A stretch of DNA of 64,000 nucleotides, from positions 3,692,053 through 3,756,052 of the forward strand of contig NC_020504.1 in NCBI RefSeq assembly GCF_000349325.1, written 5' to 3'. Made by a program: the position numbers and the translations under genes. This DNA comes from Streptomyces davaonensis JCM 4913 (lineage in GTDB: Bacteria; Actinomycetota; Actinomycetes; Streptomycetales; Streptomycetaceae). The first letter of the stretch is position 1, and every line of letters begins with the position of its first letter. This document shows positions 14,132 through 23,382 of the stretch, in pieces. The notes beneath the pieces are model-generated. The model was given only the letters and a program-made list of their open reading frames with translations. It was not told the origin of the DNA and did not search any database.

Positions 14132-16261
14132 TCAGCTCGGGTTGGTGTCGATGACGGCGGTGCGGTCCGCGGTGGTCTTGCCGCGCAGGGCCTGACGCAG
14201 TGCGGAGACGACGTCCTCGGGGGTGACGGCGGTCTTCTTGCCGGTGCCCCGGGTGATCAGGACGCCGTCGAAGGTGGTGCCGTAGGCCTCCTTGAGCGCG
14301 TCGAGGTCGTAGGTGTCGACGAGCTTTCCGTCGACGGCCTTGACGCCGAGGATCTTCGGCAGGGACAGCTTGCCGAACTGGATGCGGTGCGCCGCGTCCG
14401 TCTGCACGGTCGCGAGGTCGGACATCGCGGGCTCCGCGAACTCCTTCATCATCCGGTCGACCTCGGCATTGGAGATCGTCGGCTGCTGGGCCGTGGTCTC
14501 GACCGACACCGCGGGTGCCGCGCCGGTCTCCACCTGGGTGCGGTACGCCTCCTCGACCGCGTCGGCCGACTTGGCGGCGTCGATGCCCTTGCCTGCCTTG
14601 CCGTAGACGGCGACGGCCTTGCCGGAGTCGAACTTGATGGTGCCTTCGGTCACCGAGCCGGAGCCGCCGCCCGCGTTCTCCAGGGCGGCCGCCAGCTTCT
14701 CCTCGTCGACCGGCATGACCGGCTCGACCACCCGCTGCTGCCCGAAGAGCGAGCCGATCACGGAGACCGGGTTGTAGTCGCTCTGCGCGGCCTCGCTGAC
14801 CGTGGCGGCGGCGTCGAGCTGGAGCCCCGCCTGGTCCGGCTTGAGGGTGACGGTCTTGCCGCCCACCGTCAGCTTCAGCTCCTTGTTGACGCGCTCCCCG
14901 AACGCGTCGTCGAGCTTCTGCACGGCGTCGTCACGGGTGCCGCCGCCGATGTCGACGCCGAGCACGGTGGTGCCCTTGGGCACGTCGGAGTGGTTCATCA
15001 GCAGGCCCGCGCCGTAGAGGCCGCCGCCCAGGACGACCACACCGCCGATGAGCAGGCCCGACTTGCCGCGGCCCTTCTTTTTCTTCGGCGCGGGGGCCGC
15101 GGGCGCGGGCTGGGCGACGGGCTCGGGCAGCCTCGGGGGCGTGTGCGGCAGGGGTCCGTCGGTGTGCGCGCCGGGCCCGAACGGGGCGTGCTGAGCGGCG
15201 GCGGGCGGGACGACGGGGATGCCGCTGGTGACGGTGTGCCCGGAGACGTTGTCCGCGGGGTTGCCGTAGCCGGGGGTGCCCGGTTCGGGGGCCGGCTTCT
15301 GCGGGGTGAGGATCGCGGTGTCGTCGCTCAGGCCGCCGCCGGGTGCGTGCATGCCGGGGGCGCCCATGGCCGCCGCGGGGCCGCCGCTGACCGGGGGCAC
15401 CACGGGGCCGTCGCCGGTGACCGGGCCGGTGGTGGGGCCCGCGGGGCCGTGCGGGCCGCCGACGGGGGCGGGGCCGCCGGGGCCGCCCGGGCCGTTGAAG
15501 CCGTTGGGGCCGCCGGGGGCGCCCTGGCCGGCGTAGCCGTGCTGGCCGTTGTCGGAGAAGTACGGCAGATCGTCGCGGCGCGGTTCGTCGCCGGGGCGGG
15601 GGCCGCCGCCGAGCGGGCCCGCGGCCAGCGCCTCGGTCACGTCGAAGGAGCCGGTGCCGCCGCCGTGTCCGGGCGCCACGGGGCCGCCGGTCGCGCCCGG
15701 CAGGCCGGCGCCGTTGGTGGCGCCGGGGCGGGGGCCGCCCGGCAGGTTCATGGAGCCGGTGACCGAGCCGGGGCGCGGGGCCGAGGGCGCCGCACCTGCG
15801 GCGGGACGTGCGCCGGAAGGCGCCGCGCCCGAACCTCCGGGCGTACCCGCCCCGTTGCTCTGGCCGCCGCCCGGACCGGCCTTGGGGGCCGAGGACTTGC
15901 GCGGGGCGAACCACCCGCTCGCCGGCTTCTCCTCGGCGGCCGGGGCCGCGGGCTCGGCGGGCGGCTCGGGGGCACGCGCGGCGGACGCCTCCGGCTCGGT
16001 GCTCGCGGCGGAGCTCTCGGTCTCACCGACGGGCTTGCGCACGACGACCGGCGGAATGGGCCGGGATCCGGGGATGTTGATCCGGATCCGGGTGGTCAGC
16101 GTGGTCTCGGTCTTGCGTTCCTCCGGCCGCGCGGCCGAACGGCCCGCGTCCGGACCGGCGTCGGGAACCGCGGGGGTCCCGTACGGCGGCGTGCCCGAGG
16201 GGTATGCGGCTCCGCCGCGCCCGTTGGGCCCGGAGGACGGACTGTCAGTTTCACGACTCAA
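14132..16261 (-). CDS. Pro/Gly-rich single-pass membrane protein with peptidoglycan-binding_4 (VanW/YoaR-type) domains
   Basis: 709 residues starting at TTG 16261 (GGGAGAACCTGCC upstream). Residues 1 to about 380 are cytoplasmic, unstructured, Pro/Gly/Ala-rich. A basic stretch KKKKGRGK precedes a single membrane helix (GLLIGGVVVLGGGLYGAGLL, about 400-420). The extracellular part begins TTVLGVDIGGGTRDDAVQKL, the opening of a PG_binding_4/YoaR-type domain, with a second copy after about residue 560. That domain is found in VanW-like and L,D-transpeptidase-associated proteins and is thought to bind peptidoglycan. It has no catalytic domain. A wall-sensing or scaffold role is plausible. The long disordered cytoplasmic arm is striking. 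It is upstream of nothing on its strand; a hairpin closes it. Confidence 0.78.
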   Translation of the reverse strand: MSRETDSPSSGPNGRGGAAYPSGTPPYGTPAVPDAGPDAGRSAARPEERKTETTLTTRIRINIPGSRPIPPVVVRKPVGETESSAASTEPEASAARAPEPPAEPAAPAAEEKPASGWFAPRKSSAPKAGPGGGQSNGAGTPGGSGAAPSGARPAAGAAPSAPRPGSVTGSMNLPGGPRPGATNGAGLPGATGGPVAPGHGGGTGSFDVTEALAAGPLGGGPRPGDEPRRDDLPYFSDNGQHGYAGQGAPGGPNGFNGPGGPGGPAPVGGPHGPAGPTTGPVTGDGPVVPPVSGGPAAAMGAPGMHAPGGGLSDDTAILTPQKPAPEPGTPGYGNPADNVSGHTVTSGIPVVPPAAAQHAPFGPGAHTDGPLPHTPPRLPEPVAQPAPAAPAPKKKKGRGKSGLLIGGVVVLGGGLYGAGLLMNHSDVPKGTTVLGVDIGGGTRDDAVQKLDDAFGERVNKELKLTVGGKTVTLKPDQAGLQLDAAATVSEAAQSDYNPVSVIGSLFGQQRVVEPVMPVDEEKLAAALENAGGGSGSVTEGTIKFDSGKAVAVYGKAGKGIDAAKSADAVEEAYRTQVETGAAPAVSVETTAQQPTISNAEVDRMMKEFAEPAMSDLATVQTDAAHRIQFGKLSLPKILGVKAVDGKLVDTYDLDALKEAYGTTFDGVLITRGTGKKTAVTPEDVVSALRQALRGKTTADRTAVIDTNPS

Positions 16262-16421
16262 GGCAGGTTCTCCCGGTTGGCTCCGCCGCCCGATTCGACC
16301 TCACTGCTCCGGGCGGCTCGGCGGCGCGCACCACCATACTGGCCACTTCTGGCCCGTATCCCACGACCGTCAGGGAAACCCACACGGGACTCGCACGTGC
16401 GCGGCGGGGTGAAGTGGTACG

Positions 16422-16838
16422 TCACTTGCGAAGTCGGCCCCCGACGCCGTCCGGTTGCCGCGTGGGGGCGAGGGTGGCGCACATCACAGCCGCGGCCATG
16501 CCGCCGAGCAGGAAGACGTAGGAGCCGCCGTCCGAGGCGAAGACGAAGTCGCCCTCCGGGCGGCTGGCGGTGAGCAGGATGACGGCGATCATCCAGCCGG
16601 CGGCGGGCGCCACCGCACCGGCCCGGCTGCGGACGGCGAGGGCGCCGCCGGCGCAGAGCCCGATCTCGCCCGCGAGCGCGAGCAGCAGCCCGAGCGGGAA
16701 CCAGGCCGCCTGGATCAACGCGCCGGCGGCACCGACGACCGCGCCGAGCAGGAACAGGCCGAACAGAAGTGCGGCGCGGCCCAGGGAAGGGGGTCTCAGG
16801 GGCTGAGCGAGCACGGAAGTCGGTTCGGTGGTCTTCAT
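16422..16838 (-). CDS. four-helix integral membrane protein (DUF6113-like)
   Basis: 138 residues, about four membrane helices ([74 protein letters not shown]) with the conserved S-R-P-E-G-D-F-V-F loop between helices 3 and 4 that marks this Streptomyces family. ATG at 16838 overlaps the mshB stop (ATGA), so the two are translated together in all likelihood. No enzymatic residues. Its tight link to mshB is its only functional clue. Confidence 0.8.
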   Translation of the reverse strand: MKTTEPTSVLAQPLRPPSLGRAALLFGLFLLGAVVGAAGALIQAAWFPLGLLLALAGEIGLCAGGALAVRSRAGAVAPAAGWMIAVILLTASRPEGDFVFASDGGSYVFLLGGMAAAVMCATLAPTRQPDGVGGRLRK

Positions 16839-17695
16839 CGCGCTTCCTCGATCCCCGCGAACAGGTCGGTCTCGGGCGCCGTCCGACCGCCCTGTCCCCG
16901 CACCAGCTCGTAGTACTCAGTCGTGAAAACGGGCTGGGCGAGTTCGTTGGAGAGGACGAAGTACTCTCCGGACACCTCGATCTGGGTGGCGTGGGCGGCC
17001 ATCGCCGCGGTCTTGGCGGCGGTGTGCGCGGTGCCGTCGACGACGGTGGTGATCCGCTCGTCCGCCACCACTCCGGGGACGTCGTCCAGGACGGCCGTCT
17101 TGGTGAAGGGCAGCTCCGGCAGGGCGTCCTGGAGCCGGGCGAAGGCCTGCTCGCCGACGGTGCGCGGGACGCGGTTCCAGTAGACCTTGGCGATCGGCAG
17201 GCCCGCGTCGGCCGCCAGCTCGACGGCGCGCATGGCGACACGGTGGGCCTGGATGTGGTCCGGGTGGCCGTATCCGCCGTTCTCGTCGTAGGTGATCAGC
17301 ACCTGGGGCCGCACCTCCCGAATCACCTCGACCAGGTGTCCGGCGGCCTCGTCGACGTCGGCCTGCCAGAAGCAGTCGGGGTCGTCGTTGTCGGGCAGGC
17401 CCATCATCCCGGAGTCGCAGTAGCGGCCGGGGCCGCCGAGCAGGCGGAAGTCGTCGACGCCGAGCGCCCGCATGGCCGCGGTCAGCTCACCCAGTCGGTA
17501 CTGGCCGAGGGCGGCACCGGACAGATGCGCGAGACCGGGCGGAATGACCTCGCCCCGCTCACCGAGCGTGCAGGTGACCAGGGTCACCCGGGCACCGTCG
17601 GCGGCGTAGGCGGCCATGGTCGCGCCGTTGTTGATCGACTCGTCGTCCGGGTGCGCATGCACCAGCAGCAGACGCCGCTCGGGCAGTTCCGTCAT
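16835..17695 (-). CDS. mshB: mycothiol synthesis deacetylase MshB
   Basis: 286-residue zinc-dependent LmbE/PIG-L-type deacetylase that converts GlcNAc-inositol to GlcN-inositol, the second step of mycothiol synthesis. The zinc/catalytic motif [18 protein letters not shown] (His, Asp, Asp near residues 13-17) and the later [14 protein letters not shown] supply the metal ligands (HPDD ... HPDH). The inserted [15 protein letters not shown] and [13 protein letters not shown] segments match MshB rather than the paralogue Mca. Mycothiol is restricted to actinobacteria, which fixes the phylum. Length is normal. Confidence 0.92.
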   Translation of the reverse strand: MTELPERRLLLVHAHPDDESINNGATMAAYAADGARVTLVTCTLGERGEVIPPGLAHLSGAALGQYRLGELTAAMRALGVDDFRLLGGPGRYCDSGMMGLPDNDDPDCFWQADVDEAAGHLVEVIREVRPQVLITYDENGGYGHPDHIQAHRVAMRAVELAADAGLPIAKVYWNRVPRTVGEQAFARLQDALPELPFTKTAVLDDVPGVVADERITTVVDGTAHTAAKTAAMAAHATQIEVSGEYFVLSNELAQPVFTTEYYELVRGQGGRTAPETDLFAGIEEAR

Positions 17696-17739
17696 GGGCC
17701 CACCCTACGAGGCCCCCGGGACTGCTCCCCCGCCCGCCG

Positions 17740-17934
17740 TCAGAACTTGATGCTGCCGATCATGTCCGCCACGCTCGTGGTCAGGTCGTTGATCGTCGGC
17801 GACAGGGTCGACGAGGCCAGGTAGAAGCCGAGCAGCATGCAGACGACCGCGTGGCCGCCCTTCAGGCCCGACTTCTTGATCAGCAAGAAGACGATGATCG
17901 CCAGCAGCACCACCGCCGAAATCGAGAGTGCCAC
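17740..17934 (-). CDS. tiny two-helix membrane protein
   Basis: 64 residues, GTG start at 17934 with an excellent GGAGGTGAG ribosome site. First helix SISAVVLLAIIVFLLIKKSG, then GHAVVCMLLGFYLASSTLSP and a polar tail NDLTTSVADMIGSIKF. I recognise the family as a conserved Streptomyces small membrane protein of unknown role (related tails occur in plasmid/phage-type proteins), not a named one. The strong ribosome site and its codon use argue that it is a real gene. Confidence 0.78.
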   Translation of the reverse strand: MALSISAVVLLAIIVFLLIKKSGLKGGHAVVCMLLGFYLASSTLSPTINDLTTSVADMIGSIKF

Positions 17935-18071
17935 GGCGGCTCACCTCCAAAGAACCCAGGGACGTGGGGGTGGGACAGGACAGGACCAACTGACCTACCA
18001 GGCAGATAAATCCACACAGTGGAACAGCAGGTTCATACCCACTATGCGCTAACGATCATAACTATCCGTAC

Positions 18072-18091
18072 GTGCGCATCGATCGGCGCAC
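18072..18091. promoter_or_regulatory. inverted repeat upstream of the S9 peptidase gene
   Basis: GTGCGC-ATCGATCG-GCGCAC, 38 nt before the peptidase start codon in a 195-nt divergent gap that is A/T-richer (17995-18065). Operator-like by shape only. Confidence 0.35.
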
Positions 18092-18129
18092 GGCCGCACA
18101 AGGGGGCGCATGGCCAATATGGTCGGTCC

Positions 18130-20244
18130 ATGACGACGAGGTCTGACTCCTTCCCCCGGCGGCACGCCCGCACCCAGCGGTTCACGCTCGGCGCGCCGCG
18201 CGCTTTCACCGTGGCGCCCGACGGTGCGCGAGTCGCGTTCCTTCGCTCCTCCTCCGGCGCGGACCGGGCCAACGCCCTGTGGGTTCTCGACCCGGAGGAC
18301 GGGCGGGAGCGCGTGGCGGCGGACCCGCGCGCCCTCCTCGGCGGTACGGCGGAGCGCCTCTCCGCGCAGGAGCGCGCCCGGCGCGAACGCAGCCGCGAGG
18401 GCGGCGCCGGCATCGTCGGCTACGCCACCGACACAGCCCTGGAGTTGGCGTCTTTCGCCTTGTCAGGGCGGCTCTTCGTGGCGGAGCTGCGGGCCGGCAC
18501 GGCGCGCGAACTCCCCGTCCGGGGACCGGTGATCGACCCGCGCCCCTCCCCCGACGGCCGCCATGTCGCCTACGTCGCCGACGGCGCCCTGCGGGTCGTC
18601 GGCGCCGAGGGCGAGGGTGAACGGACGCTCGCCGAGGAGGAGTCGGAGCAGGTCTCCTACGGTCTGGCCGAGTTCATCGCGGCCGAGGAGATGGGGCGGG
18701 CGCGGGGCTTCTGGTGGGGCCCGGAGTCGGACCGGCTGCTCGTGGCGCGGGTGGACGACACGCCGGTGAGCCGCTGGTGGATCTCCGATCCGGCCCATCC
18801 GGAACGCGCGCCCCAGCGGACCGCGTACCCGGTGGCGGGCAGCGCCAACGCGGACGTACGGCTGTTCGTGCTCGGCCTCGACGGGGAGCGCACGGAGGTG
18901 CTGTGGGACCGGGCGCGCTATCCGTATCTGGCGCATGTGCACTGGTCAGCGGCGGGTGCGCCGCTGCTGCTCGTCCAGGCTCGCGACCAGCGCAGCCAGT
19001 TGTTCCTGGCGGTGGACCCGGACTCGGGGGCGACCCGGATGGTGCACGCGGACGAAGATCCAGTTTGGCTGGATCTTTTCCCCGGGGTGCCGTGCTGGTC
19101 TCCGTCCGGACAGCTTGTGCGGATCGCCGACGAGGGTGGCGCCCGGGTGCTCGCAGTGGGTGAACGTCCCTTGACGGGCGCCCAGTTGCACGTCCGTGCG
19201 GTGCTCGATGTCTCGGACGACGACGTGCTCGTATCGGCGTCCGCAGGGGAGGCGGCCGCCGAGCCGGAGATCGGCGAAGTGCATGTGTACCGGGTCAATG
19301 AACTGGGCCTGGAGCGCGTGTCGCAGGAGCCCGGCGTGCACTCGGCGGTGCGCGCCGGGGGCGTGACCGTTCTGGTGTCCGCCTCGCTGGACCGGCCGGG
19401 GGCGCGGGTGCGGGTACTGCGGGACGGGAAGCAGACGGCGACGGTCACCTCGTATGCCGAAGATCCCGGTTTGACCCCGCGCGTGGCATTCGTCGAGGGG
19501 GGCGCACGTCGCGTCCCGTGCGCCGTGCTTATGCCAACGGACTACCGCGGTGACACCTCCCTGCCGGTCCTGCTGGACCCCTATGGCGGTCCGCACGGGC
19601 CTCGGGTGGTCGCCGCGCACAACGCGCTGCTGACCTCGCAGTGGTTCGCCGACCAGGGGTTTGCGGTGATCGTCGCGGACGGCCGGGGCACGCCGGGGCG
19701 CTCGCCCGGGTGGGAGAAGGCCATTCACCACGACTTCACCGTCACGCTCGACGACCAGATCGACGCCCTCCAGGACCTCGCCAAGACCTACCCGCTCGAT
19801 CTGTCCCGGGTCGCGATCCGCGGCTGGTCCTTCGGGGGCTGGCTGGCGGGGCTCGCGGTGCTGCGACGCCCGGACGTCTTCCACGCGGGGATCGCGGGCG
19901 CGCCGGTCACGGACTGGCGGCTGTACGACACCCACTACACCGAGCGGTACCTGGGCGATCCGGCGGCGGCGCCGGACTCGTACGCGAAGAGTTCGCTCGT
20001 CACCGACGAGGGGCTGTCCGAACCGGCCGAGCCGCACCGTCCGTTGATGATCGTGCACGGTCTTGCCGACGACAACGTCGTGGTCGCCCACGCCCTCCGG
20101 CTGTCCTCGGCCCTGCTGTCCGCGGGCCGCCCGCACGAGGTCCTGCCGCTGTCCGGGGTGACCCACATGACACCCCAGGAACAGGTCGCGGAGAACCTGC
20201 TGCTGCTCCAAGTGGACTTCCTGAAGCGGTCGTTGGGGATGTAG
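18130..20244 (+). CDS. S9 family prolyl/dipeptidyl peptidase (DPP IV-like)
   Basis: 704 residues. The N-terminal 450 residues form a beta-propeller-type DPPIV_N domain (FTVAPDGARVAFLRS, PRPSPDGRHVAYVADGALRV, FIAAEEMGRARGFWWGPES; the EE pair that binds the substrate N-terminus is in this last segment). The C-terminal alpha/beta hydrolase domain has the nucleophile in GWSFGGW (Ser567), the Asp in HGLADDNVV (647/648) and His679 in GVTHMTP. No signal peptide or anchor, so cytoplasmic. DPP IV-type enzymes remove X-Pro dipeptides. It sits directly beside a peptide importer, which suggests intracellular use of imported oligopeptides. Start ATG 18130; the ribosome site is weak. The large frame upstream to 18019 is not coding. 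Confidence 0.88.
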   Translation: MTTRSDSFPRRHARTQRFTLGAPRAFTVAPDGARVAFLRSSSGADRANALWVLDPEDGRERVAADPRALLGGTAERLSAQERARRERSREGGAGIVGYATDTALELASFALSGRLFVAELRAGTARELPVRGPVIDPRPSPDGRHVAYVADGALRVVGAEGEGERTLAEEESEQVSYGLAEFIAAEEMGRARGFWWGPESDRLLVARVDDTPVSRWWISDPAHPERAPQRTAYPVAGSANADVRLFVLGLDGERTEVLWDRARYPYLAHVHWSAAGAPLLLVQARDQRSQLFLAVDPDSGATRMVHADEDPVWLDLFPGVPCWSPSGQLVRIADEGGARVLAVGERPLTGAQLHVRAVLDVSDDDVLVSASAGEAAAEPEIGEVHVYRVNELGLERVSQEPGVHSAVRAGGVTVLVSASLDRPGARVRVLRDGKQTATVTSYAEDPGLTPRVAFVEGGARRVPCAVLMPTDYRGDTSLPVLLDPYGGPHGPRVVAAHNALLTSQWFADQGFAVIVADGRGTPGRSPGWEKAIHHDFTVTLDDQIDALQDLAKTYPLDLSRVAIRGWSFGGWLAGLAVLRRPDVFHAGIAGAPVTDWRLYDTHYTERYLGDPAAAPDSYAKSSLVTDEGLSEPAEPHRPLMIVHGLADDNVVVAHALRLSSALLSAGRPHEVLPLSGVTHMTPQEQVAENLLLLQVDFLKRSLGM

Positions 20245-20251
20245 GTACGGC

Positions 20252-20287
20252 AACGGACCGGGGTTACATGGCGAACCCCGGTCCGTT
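20252..20287. terminator. bidirectional terminator
   Basis: Perfect 14-bp stem AACGGACCGGGGTT / AACCCCGGTCCGTT, 8-nt loop, between the convergent peptidase gene and ABC operon A. Confidence 0.88.
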
Positions 20288-20366
20288 TACGGCACCCGCA
20301 CGGCCGTACGTTGTTCAGACTGACGCGTCCGTATATCGGAACCGGGTCAGCGGAGTTGCCTGTTTG

Positions 20367-21407
20367 TTACTCCGACGGCTCCTCCGGGGGGACCACCTGC
20401 TTCTCCTCGGCGAAGTGGCAGGCCGAGTCATGGGCCGTGGGGCCCGGAAGCAGGCTGAGGTGCGGCGGGACCGCGAGCAGGGGGACCTCCGCGGCGCAGC
20501 GGTCCTGGGCCTTCCAGCAGCGGGTGCGGAAGCGGCAGCCGGAGGGGATGTTCGTCGGGGACGGGACGTCGCCCGCGAGGATGATCCGCTCCCGGTGTTC
20601 GCGGGCCTCCGGGTCGGGCACCGGGACCGCGGAGAGCAGCGCCTGGGTGTAGGGGTGCGTGGGATGGTCGTAGATCTCGGCGTCCTTGCCGATCTCCACG
20701 ATGCGGCCCAGGTACATCACGCCGACCCGGTCGGAGATGTGCCGGACGATCGACAGGTCGTGGGCGATGAAGATGTAGGAGAGCTCGAAGTCGTTCTGGA
20801 GGCGGTCCAGCAGGTTGATGACCTGGGCCTGGATCGAGACGTCCAGCGCGGAGACCGGCTCGTCGGCGACGATGATCTCCGGGCGCAGCGCCAACCCGCG
20901 TGCGATGCCGATGCGTTGGCGCTGGCCGCCGGAGAACTGGTGCGGATAGCGGTTGATGTACTCGGGGTTGAGGCCGACGACGTCCAGCAGATCCTGGACC
21001 TTGCGGCGCCGGTCGCCCTTCGGGGCCACCTCGGGGTGGATGTCGTAGGGCTCCCCGATGATGTCACCCACCGTCATCCGGGGGTTGAGCGAGGTGTAGG
21101 GGTCCTGGAAGACCATCTGGATGTTGCGGCGGACCGATCTGAGGGCCTTGCCGGACAGGGTGGTGATGTCCTCGCCCTTGTACGTGATCGAACCGGCCGT
21201 CGGCCGCTCCAGGTTGACCAGCATCTTGGCGACCGTCGACTTCCCGCAGCCGGACTCGCCGACGATGCCGAGGGTCTCTCCCTGGTCCAGCTGGAAGTCC
21301 ACGCCGTCGACGGCCTTGACCGCGCCGACCTGCTTCTTGAAGAGGATGCCGGTGGTCAGCGGGTAGTGCTTGACCAGCCCGCTGACCTCAAGGATCGGCT
21401 CAGCCAT
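20367..21407 (-). CDS. oligopeptide ABC importer ATPase, OppF/DppF type (operon A)
   Basis: 346 residues. Walker [10 protein letters not shown] (about 50-58), Q-loop QMVFQDPYTSLNPR, signature [17 protein letters not shown], Walker [15 protein letters not shown], switch His in FIAHDLSIVRH. The C-terminal oligo_HPY extension has the four-cysteine iron-sulfur-type pattern ([16 protein letters not shown] ... SACHF) found in Dpp/Opp ATPases. Couples ATP hydrolysis to import with its OppD partner (overlap of 8 bp). Last gene of a five-gene minus-strand operon, closed by the terminator at 20252. Confidence 0.9.
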   Translation of the reverse strand: MAEPILEVSGLVKHYPLTTGILFKKQVGAVKAVDGVDFQLDQGETLGIVGESGCGKSTVAKMLVNLERPTAGSITYKGEDITTLSGKALRSVRRNIQMVFQDPYTSLNPRMTVGDIIGEPYDIHPEVAPKGDRRRKVQDLLDVVGLNPEYINRYPHQFSGGQRQRIGIARGLALRPEIIVADEPVSALDVSIQAQVINLLDRLQNDFELSYIFIAHDLSIVRHISDRVGVMYLGRIVEIGKDAEIYDHPTHPYTQALLSAVPVPDPEAREHRERIILAGDVPSPTNIPSGCRFRTRCWKAQDRCAAEVPLLAVPPHLSLLPGPTAHDSACHFAEEKQVVPPEEPSE

Positions 21408-22374
21408 GCAGGCACTCCCTCCAGAAGTGGCAGGCGCTGCCCCGCTCCTCCGATACGTCGTACAGGGGCGGCTCGTCGGTGCGGCACACGTCCTGGGCCA
21501 TGGGACAGCGCGGGTGGAAGGCGCAGCCCGAGGGGATGCGCATCAGGTTGGGCGGCAGGCCCTTGATGGCGTAGAGCTCCTGGCCCTTCTGGTCCAGGCG
21601 CGGGATGGAGTCGAGCAGGCCGCGGGTGTAGGGGTGGGCCGGGGCCTTGTAGATGTCGTGCACGGGCGCCGACTCCACGATCCGGCCCGCGTACATCACG
21701 GCGATCCGGTCGGCGACGTCCGCGACCACTCCGAGGTCGTGGGTGATGAGGATCAGGCCCATGTTGTACTCGCGCTGGAGCTCCGCGAGCAGATCCATCA
21801 CCTGGGCCTGGACGGTGACGTCGAGGGCGGTGGTCGGCTCGTCGGCGATGATCAGGGCGGGCTCCAGGGCCAGCGCCATCGCGATCATGATGCGTTGGCG
21901 CATTCCGCCGGAGAACTGGTGCGGGTACTGCTTGACCCGCTCCTTCGCGGCGGGGATGCGGACCCGGTCCATCAGCTCCACGGCCTTGGCGCGCGCGTCC
22001 TTGCGGGACATCCCGCGGTGCACCGTGAACATCTCGCCGAGCTGGTCGCCGACGCTGAGCACCGGGTTCAGGGAGGACAGCGCGTCCTGGAAGATCATCG
22101 CCATCTCGGCGCCGCGGATCTTCCGGCGCTCCTCCTCCTTCAGCTTCAGCAGGTCCTTGCCCTGGAAGAGGATCTCGCCCGAGGTGATCCGGCCCGGCGG
22201 CATGTCGAGGATGCCCATGACCGCCTGCGCGGTGACCGACTTGCCGGAGCCGGACTCGCCGAGCACGGCGAGGGTCTCGCCGGCGTCCACGGCGTAGTTG
22301 ACGCCGTTGACCGCCTTGGCGACGCCGTCCCTGGTCCGGAACTCCACGTGCAGATCACGCACTTCGAGGAGCAC
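21400..22374 (-). CDS. oligopeptide ABC importer ATPase, OppD/DppD type (operon A)
   Basis: 324 residues, GTG start. Walker [11 protein letters not shown]-loop MIFQDALSSLNPV, signature [19 protein letters not shown], Walker [14 protein letters not shown], His in LITHDLGVVADVADRI; C-terminal HPY domain with RIPSGCAFHPRCPMAQDVC and ACHFW cysteines. The GMRQR signature and GSGKSV Walker A separate it from the OppF partner. Spaced 3 nt after the OppC gene and overlapping OppF by 8 bp. Confidence 0.9.
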   Translation of the reverse strand: MLLEVRDLHVEFRTRDGVAKAVNGVNYAVDAGETLAVLGESGSGKSVTAQAVMGILDMPPGRITSGEILFQGKDLLKLKEEERRKIRGAEMAMIFQDALSSLNPVLSVGDQLGEMFTVHRGMSRKDARAKAVELMDRVRIPAAKERVKQYPHQFSGGMRQRIMIAMALALEPALIIADEPTTALDVTVQAQVMDLLAELQREYNMGLILITHDLGVVADVADRIAVMYAGRIVESAPVHDIYKAPAHPYTRGLLDSIPRLDQKGQELYAIKGLPPNLMRIPSGCAFHPRCPMAQDVCRTDEPPLYDVSEERGSACHFWRECLHG

Positions 22375-22377
22375 GTC

Positions 22378-23382
22378 TCACCTCAGCTTCGGATCGAGGG
22401 CGTCGCGGACCGCGTCGCCGAGCATGATGAAGGCCAGGACGGTGATCGCCAGGGCGCCCGAGGGCCAGAGCAGGGCGTGCGGCGCGTTGCGGATGTAGGG
22501 CGAGGCGGACGAGATGTCGATGCCCCAGGAGACGCTGGGCGGCTTCAGGCCGACGCCCAGATACGACAGGGTCGCCTCCAGGGAGATGTAGGTGCCGAGC
22601 GCGATGGTCGCCACGACGATCACCGGAGCGACCGCGTTGGGCGTGATGTGCCGCAGCAGCATGCGGGAGTTGGAGGCGCCGAGCGCGCGGGCGGCCTGCA
22701 CGTAGTCGTTCTGTTTGACGGTGATGACCGAGCCGCGGCCGATCCGGGAGATCTGCGGCCAGCCCAGCAGCACCATGAACCCGATGACCGGCCAGATGCT
22801 GTTGTTGGTGACCACCGACAGCAGCACCAGTCCGCCGAGGACGACGGGGATCGCGAAGAAGATGTCGGTGATCCGGGACAGCACCGAGTCCCACCCTCCG
22901 CCGAAGAACCCGGCGAGCCCGCCGAGCACGCTGCCGAGGATCGCGACCCCGAGCGTGGCGCAGACGCCGACGGCGACGGAGGTGCGGGCGCCGTAGACCG
23001 TACGGGTGTAGACGTCGCAGCCCTGGCCGTTGAAGCCGAACGGGTGGCCCGGCTGGGAGCCCTGCTGGGCCTTGGCCAGGTCGCACTTGAGGGGGCTCAT
23101 CCAGGTGATGGAGCCCGGCCACAGGGAGATGAAGACGAGGAAGAGGATGACCAGCCCGGCGATGATGAAGACCGGGTTGCGGCGCAGATCGCGCCAGGCG
23201 TCGGACCAGAGGGAACGGGGCTTCTCCTGCGGGCCTGTGCCCTCGGGGCCGCCGGGGGCCCGTCCGCCGGAGGCGGCTGATGGATGCTGCTCCAACGTCT
23301 CCCCCTCGGAGGTCGCGAGGTCCATGGCACCACCCATCCCCGTCGGGGCGATCGCTCCGTCGTCGTGAGGCTGCTCAGGCAT
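22378..23382 (-). CDS. oligopeptide ABC importer permease, OppC/DppC type (operon A)
   Basis: 334 residues (ATG at 23340, reading MDLATSEGETL, is an alternative start). Cytoplasmic Pro/Gly-rich N-terminus, then SDAWRDLRRNPVFIIAGLVI with the first helix, a long extracellular loop (GSITWMSPLKC...GQGCDVYTRTVYGARTS), and five more helices. The EAA coupling motif is QAARALGASNSRMLLRHITPN. Overlaps the OppB gene by 8 bp. Confidence 0.9.
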   Translation of the reverse strand: MPEQPHDDGAIAPTGMGGAMDLATSEGETLEQHPSAASGGRAPGGPEGTGPQEKPRSLWSDAWRDLRRNPVFIIAGLVILFLVFISLWPGSITWMSPLKCDLAKAQQGSQPGHPFGFNGQGCDVYTRTVYGARTSVAVGVCATLGVAILGSVLGGLAGFFGGGWDSVLSRITDIFFAIPVVLGGLVLLSVVTNNSIWPVIGFMVLLGWPQISRIGRGSVITVKQNDYVQAARALGASNSRMLLRHITPNAVAPVIVVATIALGTYISLEATLSYLGVGLKPPSVSWGIDISSASPYIRNAPHALLWPSGALAITVLAFIMLGDAVRDALDPKLR